Position numbers and translations under genes: made by a program | Notes under the pieces: generated by a model | What the model was told of the DNA's origin: nothing | The model's database searches: none | Seen by the model: only the letters and a program-made list of their open reading frames with translations | Part shown: positions 1 through 8,290 of the stretch, piece after piece | Layout of the letters: the number at the start of each line of letters is the position of its first letter | How positions within the stretch are numbered: position 1 is the stretch's first letter | Assembly (NCBI GenBank): GCA_019347855.1 | Contig: JAHWKO010000006.1 | Span: forward strand, 1 to 41,283 | Reading direction: 5' to 3' | Origin: Actinomycetota bacterium | GTDB lineage: Bacteria > Actinomycetota > Nitriliruptoria > Nitriliruptorales > JAHWKO01 | Length of the DNA stretch: 41,283 nucleotides

Positions 1-134
1 TCGGATACGTGACACAGGCCCGTGACGACGTGGTCGTCCTCGGGATCCTCCGGACGGAGCGGGACCTCGATGAACGCCCCGTACTCCTCGAGCCGGACGA
101 CCTTGCCTTCGACGATCTGACCTGGGGTGAGCAA
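1..134 (-). CDS. S1 RNA-binding domain protein (5' part, runs off the window)
   Basis: The minus strand reads from a TTG at 132–134 as (M)LTPGQIVEGKVVRLEEYGAF, then IEVPLRPEDPEDDHVVTGLC and HVSD. This is the start of an S1 OB-fold (G-x-V-x-x-L-x-x-Y-G-A-F-I-E-V, later HVSD). The start is fixed by a strong AAGGAGG six bases upstream. The C-terminal part lies outside the window. Proteins of this kind (YabR/general stress protein 13 type) bind RNA or ribosomes, and a single S1 domain downstream of ftsB is a common actinobacterial arrangement. The insertion PEDPEDDHVV in the middle of the domain is longer than usual. The exact role is not known from the sequence. Confidence 0.75.
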   Translation of the reverse strand, partial: MLTPGQIVEGKVVRLEEYGAFIEVPLRPEDPEDDHVVTGLCHVS

Positions 135-260
135 TCGGCCTCCTTCGTTCCGAACCGGCTCGCGCGGGCGCCGGTCGGGGTGGTTCGCTGCGAACTGCGG
201 AGTCCCCGGGGGGCGCAGCCGGCGTGGTGTGCGGCTGGCCGTCGCGCTCCGCGGGGAACG

Positions 261-280
261 AGGCGCCCACGTGGGCGCCT
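261..280. repeat. Perfect palindrome in the ftsB–S1 spacer
   Basis: AGGCGCCCACGTGGGCGCCT is self-complementary over 20 bases, and one further G/C pair extends it to 260–281. It lies in the 189-bp spacer between ftsB and the S1 gene, both on the minus strand. It could fold as a hairpin with a tight CACGTG apex and attenuate or separate the two genes, or be a dyad protein site. There is no T-run after it, so it is not a textbook intrinsic terminator. The rest of the spacer shows only the S1 ribosome binding site. Confidence 0.55.
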
Positions 281-323
281 CCCGTCCAGGGTAAGCAGGC
301 CCGATGGTCGCGGCAAGCTGCCC

Positions 324-793
324 CTACGGCAGCGCGGCCGTCACCGCCTCCCAGACGCGCTGGTACCACGGACGATCGGTGACCTCGACCTGGCCGGAGG
401 GCGCCAACTGGGGGCGGTCGGGTTCGGGGGTCACGACCACGTAGGGGATCTCGCCCGGCCGGACCAGGCCCAGCTGCTCGCGTGCCAGCAGCTCGATCTG
501 GTCGGGATCGTTCAGGTCGTCCCGGCGGGACTCGAGCCGCTGGATCTCGGCGGCGAGCGCGGCCTTCTTCGTCTCGAGGAGCTCGACCCGGTCGCGACCG
601 TCCAGGTAGTGGTGCAGGGGCGCCCACATCATCAGCGCGCCGATGGCGAGCACGACGAGCACGACGAGGAGGTAGGGGCGGTCGCCGGCGAGCACGGTGG
701 ACACCGTGCCCCGAACGCCGTCCACGACGCGGACCACGAGACGGCGGACCGGGGCGGGCGCCCGGCGGCTCGGCTTGCCCTCACCCCGTCCCA

Positions 794-794
<1 letters not shown>
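324..794 (-). CDS. ftsB: Septum formation initiator, FtsB/DivIC family
   Basis: This is a 156-aa bitopic membrane protein. A basic cytoplasmic tail (1–40) is followed by one transmembrane helix (about 41–58) and an extracytoplasmic coiled coil (about 65–95, rich in E/L/K/R). After that comes the family-typical ARE-QLG-VRPGE-P-VVV stretch. FtsB/DivIC joins FtsL and FtsQ in the divisome and helps activate septal peptidoglycan synthesis. The ATG overlaps the enolase stop by one base (TGATG), so the two are translationally coupled. The eno–ftsB pairing is typical of Actinobacteria. The long proline/tryptophan tail after residue 125 is variable in the family. Confidence 0.9.
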
Positions 795-2164
<1,370 letters not shown>

Positions 2165-2241
2165 TCACCAACAACACCTCGTCGAGTGTGGCGGCTCGCG
2201 CCGACGTGTGGTCGTCAGCTGCCACGCGACGGAGGTGCGGG

Positions 2242-2775
2242 CTACTGCTCCTCGAAGAGGCGCATCCCCAGCATCGCGCCCGAGGCACCGGCGAGCGAAC
2301 CGATCAGAGCCCCGAACGGCCGGTGGTTGCGCGCGACCACGGCCCCGAGCAGCCCTCCGGCGAGGCCCGCACCGAGCAGGGTCCCGACCACGACGCTCGG
2401 GTCGGCGCCCCCGATGCTGGCGCGACGCTCGAGGAGGTCGATGACCTCGGCGTCCGGCCGGTCCCATCCCTCGAGCACGTCCCGATCGGCCTCCACGTCC
2501 CCGGGGGGGAGGTCCGGGGGGCGAACGCTGGCGTCAGGCGCTTCGTCCTCGACGGCCTCGACGGCCTTGGCGGCTTCCTCGACGGCCGCCCCCGTGGCCT
2601 CGGCCTCGGGGGCGGCAGGCTCCTCCGACCTACCCTGCGGCAGATCTTCGGGGTCGAACCGTTCGGCGGTGAGATCGACCTCGCACCGTGGACACGCGAC
2701 CGCACCATCGGCGAGTCCGACCATGAACGCCTTGCTCAGGAACCGTCCGCACTCCGGACACTGTGGCGGTGGCAC
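2242..2775 (-). CDS. Zinc-ribbon protein with glycine-rich C-terminal membrane segment
   Basis: A 177-aa protein of unknown function. It begins with a probable zinc ribbon: C6-P-E-C9 and C28-P-R-C31. An acidic, alanine-rich low-complexity linker follows (about 45–125). The C-terminal third is glycine/alanine-rich and hydrophobic (VVVGTLLGAGLAGGLLGAVV, then GALIGSLAGASGAMLGM), like a glycine-zipper pair of membrane helices. The GTG start is supported by GGGAGGG five to six bases upstream. It stands alone between eno and mazG, with about 150 bp downstream that holds the eno promoter. I do not recognise a named family. Confidence 0.7.
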   Translation of the reverse strand: MPPPQCPECGRFLSKAFMVGLADGAVACPRCEVDLTAERFDPEDLPQGRSEEPAAPEAEATGAAVEEAAKAVEAVEDEAPDASVRPPDLPPGDVEADRDVLEGWDRPDAEVIDLLERRASIGGADPSVVVGTLLGAGLAGGLLGAVVARNHRPFGALIGSLAGASGAMLGMRLFEEQ

Positions 2776-2822
2776 GGTCGCCCTCCCCTCGCGGTGGACC
2801 CGAGCCTAGGCGACGGAGGCCA

Positions 2823-3974
2823 TCAGGTGCGGCCCTCGTCGCGCTTGACCGCGCCCCACAGCTGCAGCCAGCCGTCGCGGTCGAGCTCGTCTGGCGCGGT
2901 GTCCGCATCTGCGGCGCCCTCGAGGACCGCCTCGAAGCGACGCCGGAACTTCGCGGCTGCCCGACGCAACGCGGCCTCGGGGTCCACGTCCAGGTGCCGG
3001 GCGAGCCCCACAACGGCACCGAGCAGGTCGCCGATCTCCTCCTCGCGTTCCTCCAGGTCAGCCGCCCCGTCGACCTCCTCCAGCTCCTCGCGGATGCGGT
3101 CGGCCGGCTCGTCGGGCCCACGCCAGTCGAACCCGAGCTCCGCCGCGCGCTTCTGGAGCGCGGCGGCCAGTTGCAACGCCGGCAGGGCCGACGGGACGCC
3201 TTCGAACGGACCGGTCCGCTGCTTCTCCTCCTGCTTCAGCGTCTCCCAGTTCGCCTTCACCTCGTTGGCGTCGGCCACGTCCACCTCCGCGAAGACGTGG
3301 GGATGGCGCCGGACCAGCTTGTCCGCGATGCCGGCGGCGACGTCGTCCAGGTCGAACGCACCGCGGTCCGCGCCGATCTGCGCGTGGAACACGACCTGGA
3401 GCAGCACGTCACCGAGCTCCTCGGCGATCTCCTCGTCGTCCTCACGGTCGATCGCCTCGAGCAGCTCGTAGGTCTCTTCGATCAGGTGGCGGCCGAGCGT
3501 CCCGTGGTCCTGTTCGAGGTCCCACGGGCACCCATCCTCCGGGTCGCGCAGGCGCCGCTCGACGGCCGCGAGCCGCAGGACCTCGCTGCCCGGCGGGGAC
3601 AGGTGGAAGACGAACTCGATCTCGACGTCCGCGTCGGTCGCATCCAACCCGACCGCACGGATCAGGTCGTCGCCGTCGTCGGGACCCAGCAGGTAGACGG
3701 CCTGGCCCTCGACGGTCGCGAGGTCGATCAACGCCTTGGCGTACCGCCGTTCCTCGATCGAGCCGGGGCGCGAGAGGTCCAGCCCCCGGACATCCAGGTC
3801 GACCGGCTCGAGCGCAACCAGCGGGATCTCGGCGAGGTCGAGGTAGGGAGCGGACGGGTGGGACTCGGGGTCACGTGCCCAGACGAGATCAGCCGCCTGC
3901 AGCGCCTCCCACGACTGGAACGGGAAGAGGCCGGGCAGGTGCGGGGATGATCCGACCAGGACGACGCGGGCCAT
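2823..3974 (-). CDS. mazG: MazG-type nucleotide pyrophosphohydrolase with degenerate N-terminal methylase-like region
   Basis: A 383-aa protein. The C-terminal two thirds carry two MazG four-helix modules. The first has the GCPWD entry motif, HLIEETYELLEAI and EELGDVLLQVVFHA. The second has ELGFDW, REELEEVDGA and EEIGDLLGAVVGLAR. The E-E-x-x-E/E-x-x-D residues chelate Mg2+. MazG hydrolyses NTPs to NMP and pyrophosphate and so clears abnormal nucleotides. The N-terminal ~120 aa (MARVVLVGSSPHLPGL) resemble the tetrapyrrole-methylase-like domain of YabN/MazG fusions but look too short to be a working methylase. The ATG overlaps the stop of the upstream foldase by one base (TGATG), implying coupled translation. 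Confidence 0.92.
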   Translation of the reverse strand: MARVVLVGSSPHLPGLFPFQSWEALQAADLVWARDPESHPSAPYLDLAEIPLVALEPVDLDVRGLDLSRPGSIEERRYAKALIDLATVEGQAVYLLGPDDGDDLIRAVGLDATDADVEIEFVFHLSPPGSEVLRLAAVERRLRDPEDGCPWDLEQDHGTLGRHLIEETYELLEAIDREDDEEIAEELGDVLLQVVFHAQIGADRGAFDLDDVAAGIADKLVRRHPHVFAEVDVADANEVKANWETLKQEEKQRTGPFEGVPSALPALQLAAALQKRAAELGFDWRGPDEPADRIREELEEVDGAADLEEREEEIGDLLGAVVGLARHLDVDPEAALRRAAAKFRRRFEAVLEGAADADTAPDELDRDGWLQLWGAVKRDEGRT

Positions 3975-5077
3975 CAGCCGGTCGGGCTGACCGCCGGTGC
4001 GGTGCCTTGCGGGGCGGGCTGCTCGCCCGTGCCCTGGTCCGGTTGCCGCGGCTGACGCCCCGGTGGCAGCGACCCGGAGGGTTCGACACGGCCCGTCTCG
4101 GGGTTCCAGTCGCCGAACCGGTCCGCAACGGTCACATCCGCGGCGGCGAGCTGCTCACTGAACCACCGGTCGAAGGCTTCCTGGCTGCGGCCGCCGACGA
4201 GCTCCTGCTGCAGCTGCTCACGGACCTCGTCGAACGGGATCGTGCGGAACCCGTCCACCCGGATGATGTGGAAGCCGAACCGGGTCTCGACCGGGCCCAC
4301 CAGCTCGCCCGGTTCGGCCGACCAGACGGCGTCATCGAAGGACTCCACGAACGTGCCCTTCGGGTTCTCCCCGAGGTCGCCGCCCGCGGCGCCGCTCGCC
4401 TCGTCCAGGGACCGTTCCTCGGCGACCTGCGCGAAGCCCGCGCCGCCCTCGAGCTGGTCGAGGATCTCGCGCGCCTCCTCTTCGGTCTCGACGAGGATGT
4501 GCGCCGTCTCGGCGACGCGGTACTGGCTCTCGACACGTTCCTCGTAGGCGTCGCGCAGCTCGGAGGTCGGGATCTCGGCCTGCTCACGGAAGTGCGCCTG
4601 CAGCTCGTCTCGACGGACGACCGCCGCAAGCTGTTCCCGGACGTCCTCCTCGGTGCGGCCACGGCGCGCGATCTCCTCGCGTAGGCCCTCGACCCCGCCG
4701 AAGCTCTGTGCCGCCTCCTGGAAACGCTCCTCGACCTCCTCGGGGGTGACCTCGATCCCGAGGTCGTCGGCGGCCTGCGCGACGATCCGGTCCTGGATCA
4801 GCTGGGCGAGGGTCTCGCGCTGCAGCTGCTCGACCTGTCCGTAGTCCGCCGGGCCAGCGCGGCCCGGTCCCTCACCCTGCGGATCGGACAGTTGAGACCC
4901 GACCAGGCGTTCGAGCGTGTCGGTGCTGATGGTCTGCCCGTACACCGACGCGGCCACGCCGACGTCACCCACCGAGGATGCGCCACCGCACGCGCTCAGG
5001 ACGAGCCCGCACAGGGCGAGGGCGACGAGGATCCGCACGTTGGGAGAGCTCCGGGACCGGGGTCGGGAGGTGGTCAA
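3974..5077 (-). CDS. SurA/PrsA-like peptidyl-prolyl isomerase lipoprotein
   Basis: A 367-aa lipoprotein. The signal peptide ends at the lipobox LSAC with Cys30. A SurA-like helical N-terminal region follows (about 45–165, rich in Glu/Gln). Then comes a parvulin/PpiC rotamase domain (about 180–275), recognised by ETAHILVETEEEA, AAGGDLGENPKGT, FDDAVWSAEPGELVGPVET and RFGFHIIRVDG. A disordered Pro/Gln tail closes the protein. The family helps fold secreted proteins at the outer face of the membrane. In many Actinobacteria such a gene lies just upstream of mazG, and here the stop overlaps the mazG start. No named E. coli orthologue is implied. Confidence 0.88.
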   Translation of the reverse strand: MTTSRPRSRSSPNVRILVALALCGLVLSACGGASSVGDVGVAASVYGQTISTDTLERLVGSQLSDPQGEGPGRAGPADYGQVEQLQRETLAQLIQDRIVAQAADDLGIEVTPEEVEERFQEAAQSFGGVEGLREEIARRGRTEEDVREQLAAVVRRDELQAHFREQAEIPTSELRDAYEERVESQYRVAETAHILVETEEEAREILDQLEGGAGFAQVAEERSLDEASGAAGGDLGENPKGTFVESFDDAVWSAEPGELVGPVETRFGFHIIRVDGFRTIPFDEVREQLQQELVGGRSQEAFDRWFSEQLAAADVTVADRFGDWNPETGRVEPSGSLPPGRQPRQPDQGTGEQPAPQGTAPAVSPTG

Positions 5078-5112
5078 CGACCAGCCAGGCTACCGGGTTC
5101 CCCCTCCGCTAC

Positions 5113-5126
5113 GCCCCGGCCGGGGC
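5113..5126 (-). terminator. Short GC hairpin after znuB
   Basis: GCCCCGGCCGGGGC is a perfect palindrome two bases beyond the znuB stop, in the 50-bp gap before the foldase gene. It could act as a weak terminator or a 3'-end stabilising hairpin. There is no T-run, and such palindromes arise by chance in this base composition. Confidence 0.3.
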
Positions 5127-5127
5127 C

Positions 5128-5973
5128 TCAGCTGATCGCGGCCACCGCGCGGTCACGCCGGGCCTGCCGCAGCTCCCTGATGGTCAGCACCACGAAGAAC
5201 TCGAGGACCGTGAGTCCGGCCATCGTGGCGCTGCCGGCCGTCCCCAGGTGGTAGCTGAGGACGAGCCCCCCGACGACCCCGACCGCTCCGAACGCCGTCG
5301 CGGTCACCATCATGGTCGGGACGCGCCGGACCACCAGCGCCGCGGTCGCGGGCGGCGCCACCAGGAACGCGAAGACGAGCAGCACCCCGACGGCCCGGAA
5401 CGACGTGATGATCGCGCCGGCCAGGAGGACCAGGAGCGCCGCGTGGGCGAGACCGGGGCGCAGACCGAGGGTCGTGGCCTTGCGCTCGTTGAACGACAGC
5501 ACGATGAAGGGCCGGTAGAGCACGAACGTCGCCGCGACGACCACGACGGCCGCGACGCCAGCGACCACGATGTCGCCCGCCGCGACCCCCAGGACGTCCC
5601 CGAACAGGATCGCGGTGAGATCGCCCGCGTAGGACCGGGCCTTCGACGCGATCACGACCGCCAGCGCGAGCATGCCGACGAACAGCAGACCGATGCCGAC
5701 GTCCTCGGTCAGCCGGGCACGCCGGTGCACGACCTGGATACCGCCGATCATGACCACCCCGGCCAGAGCCGCACCGAGCCCGAGGTTGAAGCCCAACAGG
5801 TAGGCCAGCGTGACGCCTGGCAGGACCCCGTGCGCGAGCGCATCCCCCATGAAGGTCATCCCGCGGAGGACGACCCACGTACCCACGACCGACGTGATCA
5901 CCACCACGATCAGCCCCGCGACCAGGGCACGCTGCATGAAGCCCGTCGCGAAGGGGTCGAGCAACAGGTCCAT
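5128..5973 (-). CDS. znuB: Zinc/manganese ABC transporter permease, ABC-3 family
   Basis: A 281-aa integral membrane protein with about eight hydrophobic helices and the family signature FMGDALAHGVLPGVTLAYLL near residue 40–60. It is the channel subunit of a high-affinity divalent metal importer, taking metal from the ZnuA lipoprotein with ATP hydrolysis by ZnuC. It begins 11 bp after znuA on the same strand. The ATPase subunit is encoded across the divergent promoter, next to a Fur-family regulator. Zinc is inferred from that regulator and the histidine-rich loop of ZnuA. Manganese or iron cannot be excluded from this subunit alone. Confidence 0.92.
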   Translation of the reverse strand: MDLLLDPFATGFMQRALVAGLIVVVITSVVGTWVVLRGMTFMGDALAHGVLPGVTLAYLLGFNLGLGAALAGVVMIGGIQVVHRRARLTEDVGIGLLFVGMLALAVVIASKARSYAGDLTAILFGDVLGVAAGDIVVAGVAAVVVVAATFVLYRPFIVLSFNERKATTLGLRPGLAHAALLVLLAGAIITSFRAVGVLLVFAFLVAPPATAALVVRRVPTMMVTATAFGAVGVVGGLVLSYHLGTAGSATMAGLTVLEFFVVLTIRELRQARRDRAVAAIS

Positions 5974-5984
5974 CGGTGCCCTCG

Positions 5985-6932
5985 TCAGGTGGTGAGGCCG
6001 TCGGCGATCCGACGGGCGTCGGTCTCCATCATGCCGAGGTACGAGCCGGCCTCGGAATCGGGGGCTCCGAGCGACCCGGTGTACAGCTCGACGATCTCGA
6101 TCTCCCCGTCGAGCTCCTGGCTGACCGCCTCGGCGAGCCGTCTCGGCGCGGTGGTCTCGACGAAGATCGCGGGGACGCCGGCCTGCCGGATGGTCTCGGC
6201 CAGGTCCTCGAGGTCCCGGCCGCTCGCCTCCGCCAGCGTCGTGCCCCCAGGGACCACGGTGCCGATGACGTCGAAGCCGTACCGGTCCGCGAGGTACCCG
6301 AGCGAATCGTGGTTGGTCACCAGCGTCCGGTTGCGGTCCGGCACCGCCGCGAGGATCTCCTCTATCCGCTCGTGCAGCCCCAGGACCTCGCCGCGGTACG
6401 CCTCCGCGTTCGCGGTGAGGGCGTCGGCGGCCTCGGGGGCGACCTCGGCGAGGCGCTCGCCGATGAGTTGGACCCCGTCCGCGACCCTGACGGGGTCGAA
6501 CCAGAAGTGCGGGTCACGCTCGTCGTGCTCCTCCTCCCCGTGCTCCTCGTCGGCGTGCTGACCGGCGAAGGGGATCGGATCGAGGTGCTCGGCGACCCGG
6601 AGGACCGGGACACCGTCGCGCTCGGCCGCGTCGATCGCGTCCGTGAGCCCGGCCTCCAAGTGGAGACCGTTGGCGACCACGAGGTCCGCGCGGCGGAGCT
6701 GGTCGGCGTCCGCCGCCGAGGGCTCGAAGGCGTGCGGATCGACGCCCGCCTCGATCACGACCTCCACGGTCCCCTGGTCCGCCACGACGTTGCGGACGAT
6801 GTCACCCAGGATCGAGGTGGTGGCCACGACCCGGAGGCCGGATCCGGCGTCCCCGGCTCGCTCCCCGCCGCAACCCGCCAGCACGAGGGAGACGGACGCC
6901 AGGACGGCCACCCACGTCCCAGGGCGATCCAT
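5985..6932 (-). CDS. znuA: Zinc-binding solute-binding lipoprotein, cluster A-I
   Basis: A 315-aa lipoprotein. I choose the ATG at 6930–6932 (MDRPGTWVAVL…), because a longer frame upstream would run through the operator. A signal peptide ends at LAGC with Cys21. Family motifs include VATTSILGDIVRNV, GVDPHAFEPSAAD with a metal-binding His, VANGLHLE, NHDSLGYLADRYG and FVETTAPRRLAEAV. A His/Glu/Asp-rich loop (HADEEHGEEEHDERDPHFWF) sits where ZnuA proteins carry their metal-scavenging loop. It captures Zn2+ outside the membrane for ZnuB/ZnuC. The Zur-type site lies about 65 bp upstream. Confidence 0.92.
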   Translation of the reverse strand: MDRPGTWVAVLASVSLVLAGCGGERAGDAGSGLRVVATTSILGDIVRNVVADQGTVEVVIEAGVDPHAFEPSAADADQLRRADLVVANGLHLEAGLTDAIDAAERDGVPVLRVAEHLDPIPFAGQHADEEHGEEEHDERDPHFWFDPVRVADGVQLIGERLAEVAPEAADALTANAEAYRGEVLGLHERIEEILAAVPDRNRTLVTNHDSLGYLADRYGFDVIGTVVPGGTTLAEASGRDLEDLAETIRQAGVPAIFVETTAPRRLAEAVSQELDGEIEIVELYTGSLGAPDSEAGSYLGMMETDARRIADGLTT

Positions 6933-6989
6933 GGTGACTCCGTCGGGAGCGAGGCGTACGAGCGAGGACCACTCGACTACTATGGGAGA

Positions 6990-7019
6990 AAGGTAATAGG
7001 AACGATTCCCAACACGCAA
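6990..7019 (-). promoter_or_regulatory. Divergent znu control region with Zur/Fur-type operator
   Basis: On the minus strand TTGCGT (7019–7014) and TACCTT (6995–6990) are spaced by 18 bases and fit a promoter for znuA. Between them lies TGGGAATCGTTCCTA (7011–6997), an imperfect 7-1-7 inverted repeat with five of seven positions symmetric, like Fur/Zur boxes. Bound Zur would occlude this promoter and sit close to the divergent znuC start. A TAATAG at 6994–6999 on the plus strand could be the −10 of znuC, but its −35 is poor. Confidence 0.6.
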
Positions 7020-7037
7020 GCGGACGGAGGGTGGGTG

Positions 7038-7829
7038 GTGCGCGACGAGGGGTCGCCCGCGGTCACCTTCGAGGACGTCGTCCTCGCCTACGGCGACGCG
7101 GTGGCCCTACGCGCGGACCACGTCGCGGTCCCAGCGGGGACGATCACGGCCGTGATCGGGCCGAACGGGTCGGGGAAGTCCACGTTCCTCGGTGCGGTGT
7201 CCGGCCTCGTCGAACCCCGGTCCGGCCGGCTGCGGGTCCTCGGCACGACACCGAGCGAGGCCCGTCCGCGCGTCGCCCACGTCCTGCAGGAGACCGCGAC
7301 GATCGGCCACCTGCCGTTGACCGTGCTCGAGGTCGTCCGTATGGGCCGCTACCCGGACCTCGGCCTCGTCCGTCGGTTCCGCGAGGAGGATCACCTCGCG
7401 GTGCGCGATGCCATGATGCGCCTCGAGGTCGATGGCCTCCGTGACCGGCAGCTGAGCGAGCTGTCCGCCGGGCAACGACAGCGGGTGCACGTCGCACAGG
7501 GGCTGGCGCAACGGGCGGACATGCTCCTCCTCGACGAGCCCGCCACCGGCTTGGACATCCCGTCGCAGGAGCGCATCCGGGACGCGGTGCGTGAGCTGGC
7601 GGAGGAGGGGCGGACCGTCGTCTACACGACCCACGACGTGTCCGAGGCCGCGCTAGCCGACCGGGTGGTGCTCCTCGCCGGACACGTCGTCGCCAGCGGA
7701 TCGCCGGACGAGGTGCTCACCCCCGCGTGCCTCGAGGACGCCTACGGTCGCAGCATCCACGTCACGGACGAGGGGTCCGTCCTGCTCGACGATCCCCATC
7801 ACCGCCACGACCGGGCGGAGCACCGATGA
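7038..7829 (+). CDS. znuC: Zinc/manganese ABC transporter ATPase
   Basis: A 263-aa ABC ATPase with Walker A GPNGSGKST, Q-loop QETATIG, signature LSAGQ, Walker B MLLLDEP and H-loop TTHDVSEA. It energises the ZnuA/ZnuB importer encoded on the opposite strand. The start is one of two adjacent GTGs. I prefer 7038 because GGAGG at 7026–7030 is then seven bases away, while 7035 would leave only four. Its TGA overlaps the zur ATG (ATGA), so transporter ATPase and regulator are coupled. Splitting the transporter over a divergent promoter lets one operator control all subunits and the regulator. Confidence 0.93.
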   Translation: MRDEGSPAVTFEDVVLAYGDAVALRADHVAVPAGTITAVIGPNGSGKSTFLGAVSGLVEPRSGRLRVLGTTPSEARPRVAHVLQETATIGHLPLTVLEVVRMGRYPDLGLVRRFREEDHLAVRDAMMRLEVDGLRDRQLSELSAGQRQRVHVAQGLAQRADMLLLDEPATGLDIPSQERIRDAVRELAEEGRTVVYTTHDVSEAALADRVVLLAGHVVASGSPDEVLTPACLEDAYGRSIHVTDEGSVLLDDPHHRHDRAEHR

Positions 7830-8260
7830 CCGGTGACCTGCACGGGACCGCGGGCGAACGGCTCCGCCGGACGCGCCAGCGCTACACGACCGGTCGACGC
7901 GAGCTCGTGGACCTCCTGGACCGCATGGACCGCCCCCTCACGATCCCGGAACTGCTCGAGCGCGACCCGGGACTGTCCCAGAGCTCGCTGTACCGCAACC
8001 TCCAGGTGCTCGAACAGGCGGAGGTGGTCCGACGGGTCGTCGCGGCGACCGATGCGGTCGCCCGCTTCGAGCTCACCGAGGACCTCACCTCGCACCACCA
8101 TCACCTCGTGTGCGACACGTGCGGCCGGATCGAGGACTTCGAGCCGTCCTCGACGGTCGAGGACGCCCTCGAACGGCTCGTCGACGGCGAGGTCGGACGC
8201 GGCTTCCGTCCCGACCACCACCGGTTGGACCTCGTCGGGACCTGCGCCGACTGCTCCTGA
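7826..8260 (+). CDS. zur: Fur-family transcriptional regulator, probably the zinc regulator Zur
   Basis: A 144-aa protein of normal Fur length. The N-terminal winged helix includes RYTTGRRELVDLL, the ELLERDPGLSQSSLYRNLQVLEQAEVV recognition region and the RFEL wing. The C-terminal dimerisation domain has HHHHLVCDTCGRIEDF, with one structural CxxC, and a second pair CADC at the C terminus. It represses zinc uptake genes when zinc is bound. The assignment to Zur rather than Fur or Mur rests on coupling to znuC and on the adjacent Fur-box-like dyad. RBS GGCGGAG precedes the ATG. Confidence 0.85.
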   Translation: MTGDLHGTAGERLRRTRQRYTTGRRELVDLLDRMDRPLTIPELLERDPGLSQSSLYRNLQVLEQAEVVRRVVAATDAVARFELTEDLTSHHHHLVCDTCGRIEDFEPSSTVEDALERLVDGEVGRGFRPDHHRLDLVGTCADCS

Positions 8261-8290
8261 CGGAGCGCGGGGTTCCCTAGCGCCGCTCCG
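8261..8290. terminator. Inverted repeat between convergent zur and mfd
   Basis: CGGAGCG (8261–8267) pairs with CGCTCCG (8284–8290) across a 16-base loop, directly after the zur stop and overlapping the end of mfd. It may be a shared transcription end for the two converging genes. No T-run on either strand, so support is weak. Confidence 0.3.
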
